64,000 nucleotides of DNA from Corynebacterium tuscaniense (GCF_008693065.1 NZ_VXKH01000002.1:1-64000); one strand, 5' to 3'; shown: positions 33,798-43,072, counted from the first letter of the stretch. Numbers and translations: made by a program. Notes: generated from the letters alone by a model not told the origin.

Positions 33798-34348
33798 TCT
33801 TCCTCACCCTCTTTCATGAGGAGGACTGCATCTTCACCGTCGATAGGCGTGAGCGTCACAGTGACATCCTCACTGAGTGCGGTGGGAATGTTCTTGCCCA
33901 CGTAGTCTGCGCGAATGGGCACGGCACGGTGGCCACGGTCCACGAGGACGGCGAGCTGAATGATGTTGGGGCGGCCGATATCACTCAAAGAATCAAGTGC
34001 GGCACGGATAGTGCGGCCCGAAAACAGCACATCATCAACCAACACGATGGTTGCGCCATTAATATCTCCTGGAATGTCCGTGGGCGCCAATGCACGGTGT
34101 GGGCGGCGGCGCAGATCATCGCGGTACAGGGTGACATCCAGGCTTCCAACAGGGACGTTCACCCCCGCAAATTCCTCAATCGCCGCGCCTATGCGCTGGG
34201 CCAAGGGCACTCCCCCAGATGGGATGCCCAACAGAATCACCGTTGGAGCACCAGGTGCATCGAGCGCTGTTTTCTCGATAATTTGGTGCGCGATGCGTGC
34301 GATCGTACGCGAGACGTCACTAGCGTCAAGCAACTTCGTGGCACTCAT
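33794..34348 (-). CDS. pyrR: PyrR pyrimidine regulator / uracil phosphoribosyltransferase
   Basis: RNA-binding regulator of the pyr operon with side activity as uracil phosphoribosyltransferase. 184 residues; the PRPP-binding loop is [19 protein letters not shown], and basic patches such as [10 protein letters not shown] are present. ATG 34348 has a perfect GGAGG 4 bases upstream; the open frame beyond it is not part of the family. Just upstream lies a hairpin resembling the PyrR-binding loop, suggesting translational autoregulation when UMP is plentiful. Confidence 0.96.
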   Translation of the reverse strand: MSATKLLDASDVSRTIARIAHQIIEKTALDAPGAPTVILLGIPSGGVPLAQRIGAAIEEFAGVNVPVGSLDVTLYRDDLRRRPHRALAPTDIPGDINGATIVLVDDVLFSGRTIRAALDSLSDIGRPNIIQLAVLVDRGHRAVPIRADYVGKNIPTALSEDVTVTLTPIDGEDAVLLMKEGEEE

Positions 34349-34352
34349 CGAA

Positions 34353-34378
34353 CCTCCTTCCCCGCCTCTCTGTGCGGA
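34353..34378 (-). promoter_or_regulatory. Probable PyrR-binding hairpin overlapping pyrR SD region
   Basis: On the minus strand the leader reads TTCCGC-ACAGAGAG-GCGGGG and then AAGGAGG directly before pyrR. The loop and its 3' side read CAGAGAGGC, matching the CNGNGAGGY part of the known Bacillus PyrR site, with a CCGC/GCGG stem. It ends 5 bases from the Shine-Dalgarno, so bound PyrR would hinder ribosome entry. No antiterminator/terminator pair was seen. Confidence 0.6.
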
Positions 34379-34512
34379 ATTTAAAGGATGCTTCTTTTTA
34401 GCGCCTGCCAATGCTTGGTAGACATTCGCAACATTAGCACTATTTGCCCGGCAGAAGCACCACTTGATGCGAGCCCACCAGCATGGAGCCAAGACAGGTA
34501 ACCTTAGGTGCC

Positions 34513-34980
34513 ATGACCACCAATGAGAACCCCACTCCGGAGCTCACAGCGGATGATCGGGTCCGCGAGGTCACTCTCGCTGACATCGCCGCCGTGCTTG
34601 AGGGTGAGGGCTTGGAGTACCGCCTGGAAGAACCCGTTGTTCGAACAGGCTTTATCAACGCCGCGATGGTGTTCACCTTCGACGATGGCAAGCTCATCTT
34701 CGAGTCTGTGTGGCGTGGAGAGTTCGCACCGGAGGATGTGTCCTCGCTGTTGTACGCCACGAATGAGTACAACCAGACGCATTTCACGCCGACTCTGCGT
34801 TTCTTCCAGAGTGAGGAAAACACCCTAGCCATCACCGGTATCCGGTCGCTTGATGTGAGCCGTGGCTTATCGACGAATCAGCTGGGCACCTTCATCATCA
34901 CCTCAATCAATGCGACGCTGCAGGCTTTCAACTTCTTGGCTGAATCTTTCCCAACTGCCGTGACGTGGGAGGAGAACTAA
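34513..34980 (+). CDS. YbjN domain-containing protein (first of pair)
   Basis: 155 residues, soluble. The region after about residue 20 ([30 protein letters not shown]...) fits the YbjN-type fold related to type III secretion chaperones, and the closing [24 protein letters not shown] is characteristic. YbjN proteins are widespread; their molecular role is mostly unknown. Start at ATG 34513 by homology and AGGT upstream. Divergent from pyrR; the next gene starts 1 base after this stop, so translation is probably coupled. Confidence 0.82.
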   Translation: MTTNENPTPELTADDRVREVTLADIAAVLEGEGLEYRLEEPVVRTGFINAAMVFTFDDGKLIFESVWRGEFAPEDVSSLLYATNEYNQTHFTPTLRFFQSEENTLAITGIRSLDVSRGLSTNQLGTFIITSINATLQAFNFLAESFPTAVTWEEN

Positions 34981-34981
34981 A

Positions 34982-35464
34982 GTGACTACCGCGAATTCGA
35001 CCCCCAACTTGGTCACCATTGAACGCATTGTTGACGCTTTCTCCCAGTCTGGTGTCAGTATCACCGCTGATCCCACCGGGCGCGTGGCGCAAGGCACCCA
35101 CGACAAGCTGGAGCTTCTCGTTGTCTTGCTCGACTCCGTATTCATCGTCCGCGCCGATTCCTCCACGGACACCGCCGCCGACTCCCCTGACGCGAACTAC
35201 TACCTCGCTGCCAATGAGGTGAACTCCACCCTCATCGGTGCGCGCGCCATCGTGGGCAACAAGTCGGAGAACCTCGTCATCCGCACCGAAGCCGAAGTGT
35301 CCGTGGCCGCCGGCATGACCGACGAGCAACTTGGTTCCGCTTCCGTCCGCGCCGTCAAGGCGGTTGTCGACGCCCACAATGCGATGGTCGCCCTCTCCGA
35401 GCAAATCAGCCAAGCCCAAGCCGAGCTTGCCGACGACGCTGACGGCACTGCTAACACCCCTTGA
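34982..35464 (+). CDS. YbjN domain-like protein (second of pair)
   Basis: 160 residues starting at GTG 34982. The layout parallels the preceding gene (IERIVDAFSQSGVSITAD at the start; a long helical end DEQLGSASVRAVKAVVDAHNAMVALSEQISQAQAEL), so the two look like diverged duplicates. The C-terminal helix and acidic tail are longer. Function unknown. A heterodimer is possible given the fold and the 1-base gene spacing, but this is inference. Confidence 0.75.
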   Translation: MTTANSTPNLVTIERIVDAFSQSGVSITADPTGRVAQGTHDKLELLVVLLDSVFIVRADSSTDTAADSPDANYYLAANEVNSTLIGARAIVGNKSENLVIRTEAEVSVAAGMTDEQLGSASVRAVKAVVDAHNAMVALSEQISQAQAELADDADGTANTP

Positions 35465-35478
35465 ACAGGAGCCCCACC

Positions 35479-35751
35479 ATGACCACCCCGTACGGCAACG
35501 CTTACCCGCCCCAGGAACCGCAGGACAACCAGCCCTACGGCACCCCTTACCACCAGCAACAACCCTATGACATCCAGCAACCCTACAGCCAGCCCAACCC
35601 GTACCAAGCGATGGACAAAAACGATTCCTCCACTGGCGGGATTCTGTCCACCATCGTCACTGCTTTCACGCTGGGGCTCCCTTTGCTCATCCTGATTGGT
35701 GTTCTCATCACACTGGTTGTCGGTGCAGTCGTGGTTTTGTTTGTGGCGTGA
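35479..35751 (+). CDS. Small Pro/Gln/Tyr-rich membrane protein
   Basis: 90 residues. The first half is low-complexity and rich in Pro, Gln and Tyr (repeated QPY units); the second half has one or two hydrophobic stretches (about 53-88) ending at the C-terminus. AGGAG lies about 8 bases before the ATG. It follows the second YbjN gene by 14 bp and precedes a strong terminator. No family is recognised; it is probably a small membrane protein with a flexible cytoplasmic N-terminus. Confidence 0.7.
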   Translation: MTTPYGNAYPPQEPQDNQPYGTPYHQQQPYDIQQPYSQPNPYQAMDKNDSSTGGILSTIVTAFTLGLPLLILIGVLITLVVGAVVVLFVA

Positions 35752-35761
35752 TCTGAACAGA

Positions 35762-35799
35762 TAATGGGTCCGGCTGGTTTCAACCAGTCGGACCCATTA
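35762..35799. terminator. Bidirectional terminator
   Basis: An 18-bp stem (TAATGGGTCCGGCTGGTT with its complement, one G-T wobble) and a tiny loop. It lies between the convergent small membrane protein gene and the surface protein gene and can serve both. Confidence 0.85.
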
Positions 35800-35827
35800 A
35801 CTTTGTGGCGCTTTGAGTGCAGTGAGT

Positions 35828-38800
35828 CTACTGCTTCCGCGACCTAAGCATCAGTAGTGTTCCGCCGCCAATCGCGGCCAGTGCCAATGCCACCAGTCCC
35901 ATGACAGCAGCACCAGTCCGTGCGAGCTCCTTCTTAGGACCGCTCGGCTGCTCCGGCGTTGGGCCAGGAGTTGGAGTTTCCGATGTACCCGGCGTCGAGG
36001 TTCCCGACGGACCTGGCGTTGGGGTTCCCGATGTACCCGGCGTTGGCGTCGGGGTACCGGAGGGACCTGGCGTCGGGGTTGGTGTCGGAGCCGGGGTTGG
36101 CGTCGGCGTCGGGGTTAGTGTCGGAGTCGGGGTTGGTGTCGGGTTTGGCTCTGGTTTACGGGTGTTCGTCACCATGACCTGGTAGTCGCCGTCGACATTC
36201 TTCACCTCGACCTTGGAGGTGAATCCTTCAATCTCGTCTTCCTGCACCGTATAGGTGACGGGTTCCTCATCCACTGCAGCTGGCAGTTTTGCAAACGTGT
36301 GCTTCCACTTGTTGTCAGCATTGAGTTCAACCTTGTCACCCACAGGGGTGCTTTCTTCACCCTGCTTGCGAATGAGCTGAACCTTGACGGACTTCGGAGT
36401 GTCCTGTAGGTCCGCACCCTTGTTGTCCTTCCACACCTTCTCAACATTGACGTCGACCGGTGTACGGACGGTGAACTGGGCAGAGGTGCGCATACGCAGC
36501 TTCGTGTTTTCAGCGCGGCCAACGGCCTTATTCACTACGATGTCGCCAGATTTAGCGCTATGCAGTTCCGTCTTAATGGTGATCTTCTGTGTATCGCCAA
36601 AGGCCAAAGGCGCGTTGGTGATCGCCCGAACGGCAGTAGCATTTTCCTTCACACCCTCCGTCCAGATGCGTGACGGCCGGCCTGTCGCACCATTGACCTC
36701 GGCATTCGGATCCTCGTCAATCTTCCCTGGATCAACAGTAGTGCTGTAGATCTTCGCGCCTTCTGGACCTTCGACGTTTGTGACCTTGAGCTTGCCCTCA
36801 AACTTCGATCCCTGAGCATCGCCGTTGGCAGGAAGCACGTCAATAACATCCGTCAGGTTCGACTTCGTTGGATCCTTTGAGGTAAGTTCAATCGTCCACT
36901 CATTAGAAGCCACTCCATTCGGGGCGGTTTCAATAACGGACTCAGCCACGTTCTTCTTTAGTGACGTGTAGCCGGCACGCGGGACTGTCACCTTCGCTTG
37001 TGCCTTGCGCGTCTGGCCCTGGCTCGTTGCAGTGACCTCATTCGTCAGAACATCACCGGGCTTTGCATCCTTCGGCATGGTGGCTTTGTAGTTGATAACG
37101 CCCGGGTTGCCCTCCTCAAGGACGCGCAAGTTCGGCTCAACGTCCTCCTTTGTCCACGTAAGCACCTGCTCACCCTTGGCGTTCGTTGACACTTCGGGTT
37201 CAACGTCAGCACTGCCAGCGATGTACTCCATCCCCTTCGGCAGCGTGTCCTTGATCACCACCTGATCATTAGGCATATTGGCAATCTCAGATTCCAGGCC
37301 ATAGCGGATAGTGAAATCAGCTTCTTCACCCGGGCCGTACTCCGGTTGCGCTGCGTCTTTCGCTACAACAGGCAGGGAACCCACCACACGCAAAAGGTCA
37401 CGGCCAGGCCCCGTGTACGGGTAACGCACACCGTCAGTTACCACACCAGGGCTCGCGAACGAAGGCGTGATCTCCTCTTTAGCGTCATCTTTATCGGTAA
37501 AGCGGTGGAAATAACGCTTAGCATTGAAGTCCATTTTCCATTCAGTGTGGTCTTCCTCCAGCACCGACGTGAACGCCCAAACATCATCCCCAGGTTTCGC
37601 ATCATCGTGGATCCGCTGCTCGATGACTAGATAGAAGAAAGACTTAGGCAGCTTGGACAAGTGAACCTTGTCGTGTGGCACGCGCACCTTCACGGCCTTA
37701 ACAGTGGACAGATCAGCCGGCTTGGTGTAACTCCAGCCATCCTTTTCGTCCTTGCCTTCATCGAACGGCGTTTCCTTCGTTCCGCACTCGAACAGGTTCG
37801 GATCCTCCACCTCACCCGTGTAGTACAGAATCTTCAGATCCTCGATGTTCTCGCCGTAGTAGACATTTGGTTTCGCTTGCGGGTCAGCCACCACGCGGGC
37901 ATCAACGAAGTCAACGCGCTTCGTATCCAGGGTGTTGCAGATCCAGGTGTCCGCAAAACCGCCCGGTTGGTTAGCCGAGTTCACAACACGGCGTGGGCCA
38001 ATACCCGACACCGACATAACGGTGGCGCCGGCTGGTGCGCGGGAGGTATCGGACCAACCAATACCTGGGTACGCCTTTGGCCACTGTGAAGCAACCACCC
38101 ATGCACCGGTCCAATTACCACGAACCAAGGGTGCCTTGTTCTCATTATTGGAAGGATCGTCTTGAGCAGTCGAGCCGTCCTCAGCGGTGTACATCGGAGC
38201 AGACGCCTTTAGGTGAATATTGGTGTCCTCATTCTTGTTTGGCCCGGAGGTGATATACGGCACCTTCACGCGCAATTCACCAGCAGTAATAACTTCACGT
38301 GGGTGCTTGGGTTGAACCTGCGGCAGAAGTACGCCGTTTGAATCCAGCTCAGCGCGCTTAGACGTGTAATCCAGATCAGACAGCGTCAAACGGAACGTGT
38401 TCTTCTTGCCTTTCACGGCTGTGAACTCACAGGTAGGGAACTTCGTGGTTTGATTCTCCGGCTTCCCAAGAGCTGAGAATGGGTATCCCGGCTGCACACG
38501 ATCGATCGGTGCGCAGGCGACATCCTGGAGCGTGATCTCTTCGTCCTTCACGCCGTTGATCGTGATGTCATAGCTGACGCTCTCCGGCCCCTTTGCTGCA
38601 CCTTTTGCATGCGCCAGCGAGAAGGGGAAGTTCATGAACTGGAAGGTGTCCGGCTCACCAGTCAGGGAGGTTGCTGCACCGCCATCAAACTTGGCGTCCA
38701 TGAGGAAAGGAGCAATAACGGGAATCTCAGGCAGCTCAGCTTCGAGGCCGCGGAAGGTTGCCTTAGCTGTCACCTTGGACTTGCCGGGCCCATCAACCTT

Positions 38801-39349
38801 GACACCAGAAAGCACCATCTGCGCGGTACCCTCATCGCGCTCTCCAATGTCACAGGTCAGGGTGCGCTTGTCCTCTGACAACTTGGAAGCGCCCTTGTCC
38901 CCACTCAAGCACTGACTGGGGATCTCACCGAAGTGAGCATTCTCAACGGTCACCGTGAGCAGGTTGTCATTGGTCGGCTTATTGCCTGGTGCCGGTGCTG
39001 AATCGTTAATATCCATCCACCACACCATCGACAGAACATCAAGTCCGGAGATCACCTCCCTCGGCTGCTGCTTCCACTCACCGATGAACTCATAAGCCTT
39101 GGTTCCAAAACCAGCTGCCGCCCCATTGGAGTCTGCGACGCTAGCTGGCTCGTCGGTCGTGGCGTCCTCTTCTGCAGGCGTGTCCGCAACCGTTGCGGCA
39201 TCCCGACCAGCAGTCTCCGTGTTGGCGCCATCAGTTTCAGTCGCGTAAACCGATTGCGGTGCAAGCACCATGAACACTGCGAGAAGCATGGCGAAAAGCA
39301 CTAAAACTTTGCTTTGCAGCCCGCGTCCAAATGTTTTCAACCCTGTCAC
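35828..39349 (-). CDS. Large sortase-anchored surface protein (LARTG)
   Basis: 1173 residues from GTG 39349, which has GAAGG 8 bases upstream; a TTG 51 bases earlier is the less likely alternative. Residues 1-36 form a signal peptide ending SVYA. A long region without recognised domains follows, then a DUF11-like beta domain (EYGPGEEADFTIRYGLES... to about residue 775), a further repeat-like domain, and a Cna_B-type domain (about 965-1064, VDVNVEKVWKDNKG...). A Pro/Thr-rich wall-spanning stretch (1065-1141) leads to LARTG (1142-1146), a membrane helix and RSRKQ. The motif fits LAxTG-type (class E) sorting. Likely adhesin-like; ligand unknown. Confidence 0.88.
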   Translation of the reverse strand: MTGLKTFGRGLQSKVLVLFAMLLAVFMVLAPQSVYATETDGANTETAGRDAATVADTPAEEDATTDEPASVADSNGAAAGFGTKAYEFIGEWKQQPREVISGLDVLSMVWWMDINDSAPAPGNKPTNDNLLTVTVENAHFGEIPSQCLSGDKGASKLSEDKRTLTCDIGERDEGTAQMVLSGVKVDGPGKSKVTAKATFRGLEAELPEIPVIAPFLMDAKFDGGAATSLTGEPDTFQFMNFPFSLAHAKGAAKGPESVSYDITINGVKDEEITLQDVACAPIDRVQPGYPFSALGKPENQTTKFPTCEFTAVKGKKNTFRLTLSDLDYTSKRAELDSNGVLLPQVQPKHPREVITAGELRVKVPYITSGPNKNEDTNIHLKASAPMYTAEDGSTAQDDPSNNENKAPLVRGNWTGAWVVASQWPKAYPGIGWSDTSRAPAGATVMSVSGIGPRRVVNSANQPGGFADTWICNTLDTKRVDFVDARVVADPQAKPNVYYGENIEDLKILYYTGEVEDPNLFECGTKETPFDEGKDEKDGWSYTKPADLSTVKAVKVRVPHDKVHLSKLPKSFFYLVIEQRIHDDAKPGDDVWAFTSVLEEDHTEWKMDFNAKRYFHRFTDKDDAKEEITPSFASPGVVTDGVRYPYTGPGRDLLRVVGSLPVVAKDAAQPEYGPGEEADFTIRYGLESEIANMPNDQVVIKDTLPKGMEYIAGSADVEPEVSTNAKGEQVLTWTKEDVEPNLRVLEEGNPGVINYKATMPKDAKPGDVLTNEVTATSQGQTRKAQAKVTVPRAGYTSLKKNVAESVIETAPNGVASNEWTIELTSKDPTKSNLTDVIDVLPANGDAQGSKFEGKLKVTNVEGPEGAKIYSTTVDPGKIDEDPNAEVNGATGRPSRIWTEGVKENATAVRAITNAPLAFGDTQKITIKTELHSAKSGDIVVNKAVGRAENTKLRMRTSAQFTVRTPVDVNVEKVWKDNKGADLQDTPKSVKVQLIRKQGEESTPVGDKVELNADNKWKHTFAKLPAAVDEEPVTYTVQEDEIEGFTSKVEVKNVDGDYQVMVTNTRKPEPNPTPTPTPTLTPTPTPTPAPTPTPTPGPSGTPTPTPGTSGTPTPGPSGTSTPGTSETPTPGPTPEQPSGPKKELARTGAAVMGLVALALAAIGGGTLLMLRSRKQ
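35945..36158 (-). repeat. Tandem Pro/Thr-coding repeats in the surface protein
   Basis: Short GGXGTCGGX-type units (as read on the plus strand) encode the PTPTP / GPSGTPTPG stretch before the LARTG anchor. The near-identical units could change copy number by slipped-strand events, altering the length of the wall-spanning stalk. Confidence 0.7.
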
Positions 39350-39481
39350 TTCAAAACCTTCACTAAATCTGAATCCCGAACTCAGCTCAATGCCAGACAA
39401 ACTTTAGCTATAAACATACTCGTTATGTCGGAAATCTCGACTTTTAGGCACTTTTACCCAAGTGACAGCGAAAAACCTCGC

Positions 39482-40240
39482 CTAACTTTTTAGTTCGTGG
39501 CTAAGTGCTTCGAGTTCAGCACCGCCGGACATTTCCCGAGTGAGCTCGTCCAGAGTGACCTCATCACGGGCGGCGTCGAGTTCCTGGCGGCCGAGTTTCA
39601 GAATCATGAAGTGGTCTCCCACCAGATAAGCATGGTGCGGATTGTGGGTCACCAGGACGACGGCGACACCGCGGTCCCGTGCCGCAGCAATGAACTTCAG
39701 CACCACACCGGACTGCTTCACACCGAGTGCTGCTGTCGGCTCATCGAGAACGATCACCCGGGCACCGAAGTACACAGCGCGGGCAATGGCAACGACCTGG
39801 CGTTGGCCACCGGAGAGGTTCCCGGCGTCAACATTGACATCCGGGATGTCAATACCCATCTCCACGAGCTGTTCGGAGCAAATGCGTTTCATCTCCTCCT
39901 GCTTCAGCATGCCAAATGGACCCGTGATCTCCTGCCCTAAGAAGAAGTTCCGCCACACGCTCAACTCATCAACGATGGCCAGGTTCTGGTACACCGTGGC
40001 AATACCGGCATCCAGGGCATCGCGGGGGGATGTGAAGGTGACCGGTGAGCCGTCGATAAGCAATTGCCCACTCGTTGGTGCGTGCAAACCCGCAAGGATT
40101 TTGATGAGCGTCGATTTACCCGCGCCATTATCGCCAAGCACGCAGGTGACTTCGCCGGCGTTGACGTTGAGATTGACACCGCGAAGTGCGTCGAAGGTGC
40201 CGTATGACTTGGTGATGTCGCGCAATTCAATGATGGACAT
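39482..40240 (-). CDS. Sugar ABC importer, ATP-binding protein
   Basis: 252 residues with a single nucleotide-binding domain: Walker A GDNGAGKST, signature LSGGQRQ, Walker B VIVLDEPTAA and switch His in VTHNPHH. Single-domain members of this carbohydrate subgroup are typical of FrcA-like fructose/ribose importers, while RbsA-like proteins have two. It is the last gene of a three-gene operon after the permease (3 bp gap). The substrate cannot be told from sequence. Confidence 0.9.
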   Translation of the reverse strand: MSIIELRDITKSYGTFDALRGVNLNVNAGEVTCVLGDNGAGKSTLIKILAGLHAPTSGQLLIDGSPVTFTSPRDALDAGIATVYQNLAIVDELSVWRNFFLGQEITGPFGMLKQEEMKRICSEQLVEMGIDIPDVNVDAGNLSGGQRQVVAIARAVYFGARVIVLDEPTAALGVKQSGVVLKFIAAARDRGVAVVLVTHNPHHAYLVGDHFMILKLGRQELDAARDEVTLDELTREMSGGAELEALSHELKS

Positions 40241-40243
40241 GGC

Positions 40244-41296
40244 CTACCGCCCCTTCGTGATGTTGGCGAATGAGGTGTTGGTGAGCACCGCGAACAGGAG
40301 CATCGCGCCGAGGAAGAACTTGAACCAGTCCGGATTCCATCCCGCGTAGACGATGCCCTGGTTGGTCATGCCGAAGATGAGCGCGCCGATCATCGTGCCG
40401 ATCGCCGTGCCGCGGCCGCCCTTCATCGCACACCCGCCGATGACGGCGGCGATGATGTACAGGAATTCATTGCCCACGCCCTGGCCTGCCTGGATCGAAT
40501 CGAAGGCAAAGAGCGTGTGCATGCCCACGAACCATGCGGCGAAGCCGACCGTCATGAACAACACGATCTTGACCAGGCGAACGGGGACACCGACAGCACG
40601 CGCGGCATCCTCGTCACCGCCGACAGCGGTGATCCAGTTACCGAACTTCGTGCGGAAAAGAACAAACGACGCAATCGCGACAAACAGCAACCACCAGATC
40701 ACCGTGACGCTGATACGCACATTGCCAATGTGGAAGCTGCCAGCGAAGAAGGTGCGCGCAGAGGCGAAGCCCTCCATATCGGCGATTGATGGCGTGGCCA
40801 CCTGACCGGTGACCAGCTTGGTTACAGCGAGGTTAAGGCCCTGCAACATGAGGAACGCGGCGAGGGTGATGAGGAAGCTATCAATGCCGGTGCGGGTGAC
40901 CAAAATGCCGTTAAGCGCACCGATGGCCAGTGCGATGACAAGTGCGAGGCCCGCGCCCACCCACGAGTTCAAATGCAGGTTGTAATTAAGCATCGACGCC
41001 GCTAGTGCCGCGGTGGTCACTGCGACACCGGAGGACAAATCAAACGCCCCACCGATCATGAGCAAACCCACGGCGAGAGCCACGATGCCGAGCGTGGAAC
41101 TGGCATACAGAATCGTGGCCATCGCCTCAAACGAACGGAACGCCGGGGCGACCGCCAGGAAGAGGCTCAAGATGACCAGAAAGCCGAGCAGGCTGGCCAG
41201 CTCCGGGCGCCTGATCAGTTTGGCGAGGCCGGTGTGGGTACGTAGCCGATCGTCCGAGTTACTCTCAGTCGATTCGTCTGTGATTGTCTGGCTCAT
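40244..41296 (-). CDS. Sugar ABC importer, permease
   Basis: 350 residues, about eight to ten membrane segments after a roughly 40-residue charged N-terminus. It belongs to the RbsC/FrcC/XylH permease family; the ALAIGALNGILVTRTGIDSFLITLA segment and the loop EFLYIIAAVIGGCAMKGGRGTAIGTMIGA are typical. A single permease gene implies a homodimer. It overlaps the binding-protein gene by 4 bases. Confidence 0.92.
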   Translation of the reverse strand: MSQTITDESTESNSDDRLRTHTGLAKLIRRPELASLLGFLVILSLFLAVAPAFRSFEAMATILYASSTLGIVALAVGLLMIGGAFDLSSGVAVTTAALAASMLNYNLHLNSWVGAGLALVIALAIGALNGILVTRTGIDSFLITLAAFLMLQGLNLAVTKLVTGQVATPSIADMEGFASARTFFAGSFHIGNVRISVTVIWWLLFVAIASFVLFRTKFGNWITAVGGDEDAARAVGVPVRLVKIVLFMTVGFAAWFVGMHTLFAFDSIQAGQGVGNEFLYIIAAVIGGCAMKGGRGTAIGTMIGALIFGMTNQGIVYAGWNPDWFKFFLGAMLLFAVLTNTSFANITKGR

Positions 41297-42291
41297 CGAA
41301 GGCCTGCCTTGGCGGCCTCAGCAATCTTCTCCACATTGTCTTTGTCCACGAAGCTCGGGCCCGTGTACACCGGCTGGCCACCACCGAAGGTGCCACCGTT
41401 GCGCTTAGCCACCCACAGCGAATCCACCGCGAGGTAGCCCTGCAGGTACGGCTGCTGATCCACGGCCCACGCCACGCGACCATCCGCGATGGCGTCCACC
41501 AGCTCAGCGTTCGTATCAAACGTAGCCACCTGGGCCTTGGAGCCAGACTGTTTCACAGCCTCCGTCGCGCGCATAGCCACCGGTGCCTGGAGCGCAAAGA
41601 CGGTGTCAAAGGACTTGTCCTGCGCCAGCTTGGAGTTAATCGTCGACTGAACTGAAGTCAGGTCCTGGCCGTTGACGTAGAGGAGCTCAACCTCGCCACC
41701 GAGGCCCTCTTTCACACCAGCACAGCGTGCCTCCTGGGAGGAGTTGCCTTGCTCATGGATGACGCACAGCACCTTGGACTTGCCTTCTTCCTTCAGGCGC
41801 TCACCCGCTGCCGTGCCGGCCACAGTTTCATCCTGCCCGAAGAAACCAGTAATCCCATACTTGTCATACTCCTTCATGCCAGAGTTCAGGCCCACAACCG
41901 GAATTCCTGCCTCCGTAGCAAGCTGGGCTGCTGGGCCAATAGCCTCCGCGTTCGGCAACGTCACCGCAATGCCATCCACGTTGGAATCCACAGCGGAGCG
42001 CACCAGGTTCGCCTGGTTCGGCGCCTGCGGGTCGGAAGAGTAACGCAGCTCAATATTGTCCTTCTTCGCCGCATCCTCTGCACCTTTGCGCACGAGATCC
42101 CAGTACGTGTCGCCCGGGGCACCGTGGGTAACCATGGCCACGACGTAACGCGGGGTGTCTACCCCACCGCCACCGGTGCCGCTGGCCTCACCGTCACGCT
42201 GAGCGCCACCCGTGGAAGAGCAACTCGCCATAGTAAGACTCACCGCAGCCGTCAGTGCCGCGACTTTGTACAGCTTAGAGAAACTTTTCAT
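41293..42291 (-). CDS. Sugar ABC importer, lipoprotein binding protein
   Basis: 332 residues. The signal peptide ends with the lipobox TMASC (Cys24), so the mature protein is lipid-anchored outside the membrane. The rest is a type I periplasmic binding fold (RbsB/FrcB-like): VVAMVTHGAPGDTYWDLVRKG, DGIAVTLPNAEAI, GIPVVGLNSG and ATFDTNAELVDAI. First gene of the transporter operon. Ribose, fructose, xylose or inositol are all possible substrates; no metabolic gene nearby decides. Confidence 0.92.
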   Translation of the reverse strand: MKSFSKLYKVAALTAAVSLTMASCSSTGGAQRDGEASGTGGGGVDTPRYVVAMVTHGAPGDTYWDLVRKGAEDAAKKDNIELRYSSDPQAPNQANLVRSAVDSNVDGIAVTLPNAEAIGPAAQLATEAGIPVVGLNSGMKEYDKYGITGFFGQDETVAGTAAGERLKEEGKSKVLCVIHEQGNSSQEARCAGVKEGLGGEVELLYVNGQDLTSVQSTINSKLAQDKSFDTVFALQAPVAMRATEAVKQSGSKAQVATFDTNAELVDAIADGRVAWAVDQQPYLQGYLAVDSLWVAKRNGGTFGGGQPVYTGPSFVDKDNVEKIAEAAKAGLR

Positions 42292-42317
42292 TCACCCAGT
42301 GTGCCCCGTCACAGCGG

Positions 42318-42365
42318 AAAACCCGGCATCCCAATCGTTCTTTACCGATTAAGTAGCCGGGCTTT
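42318..42365 (-). terminator. Terminator upstream of the ABC transporter operon
   Basis: Arms AAACCCGGC and GCCGGGCTT enclose an inner AATCG/CGATT stem; on the minus strand the stem is followed by TTTTCC. It ends the lipoprotein transcript and insulates the transporter operon. Confidence 0.7.
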
Positions 42366-42370
42366 GGGTC

Positions 42371-43063
42371 TTAGTTGAGGTCGGACAATCCTGGCCCCAC
42401 TGGCTGCTTGTCCAACAGCTGTGTCAGCTCAGTCATGGCTTCCTTCATGTCCTCAACATCCTGGTCGTCGCCTTTCGAATGACGGAACATGTACGTGGTT
42501 GCCGCAGCGTTACCGAAACTCGTTGAGCAGAAGAACTGGCGCAGGTCTGCCTCCGGGTGCTTGGCGCACGCGAAGTAGCGGTCCCCCACCGTGAAATCGA
42601 ATTCATCCCACGGCAGCACTGCCTCCCCGTCACGCTCTTGCTGCTCTTGGTAGCTTTCCATGTGCAGCTTTCGCTCGTCTTGGGCCGCCTTCTTCGGGTC
42701 ACTCGGGCATGGATCCTGCCCCAGGCCTTCGTCGTAGTACGAAACGCCAACGGAGAATTGCTCAGGGCCGTTTTGATAATAGTGATTCCACCCCTCATCC
42801 ATCATCGTGCTGTAGTCCGGGTCATACGGCAAACCCACGAGCTCATCCGGCATCTCGTCCAGGAGTGCCTTGATGCTCACCTCGGTGGTGCAGGCACCGG
42901 GATCCGCTTGGTCTTGGGTGTCACTTGTGTCAGCATCGCTTCGCGCGGCGCTGTTCTGTGTGGTGTTTTGTTCTCCTTCGCCTTGTTCATCGCTCCCCGA
43001 ACAGCCAGCCACCATCAGCGCCGTTGCGGCTAGTACCATCGCAATTGCTTTAGCCTTGCGCAT
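42371..43063 (-). CDS. Lipoprotein of unknown function
   Basis: 230 residues. The signal peptide has the lipobox LMVAGC, followed by a low-complexity acidic/Gln/Asn linker. The remainder has four cysteines that could form disulfides (ACTTEV, DPCPSD, FACAKHP, FFCSTS), and a Trp/Tyr-rich middle, but no recognised family. ATG 43063 is favoured over GTG 43072 because GAGGGA lies 10 bases before it. It is a single-gene unit bordered by a terminator. Confidence 0.75.
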   Translation of the reverse strand: MRKAKAIAMVLAATALMVAGCSGSDEQGEGEQNTTQNSAARSDADTSDTQDQADPGACTTEVSIKALLDEMPDELVGLPYDPDYSTMMDEGWNHYYQNGPEQFSVGVSYYDEGLGQDPCPSDPKKAAQDERKLHMESYQEQQERDGEAVLPWDEFDFTVGDRYFACAKHPEADLRQFFCSTSFGNAAATTYMFRHSKGDDQDVEDMKEAMTELTQLLDKQPVGPGLSDLN

Positions 43064-43072
43064 TCGCTCCAC

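Noticed and set aside
36000-36150. Repeats in the surface protein gene as a CRISPR-like array
   Set aside because: Units are short, imperfect and in frame, coding for a Pro/Thr stalk; there are no unique spacers and no cas genes.
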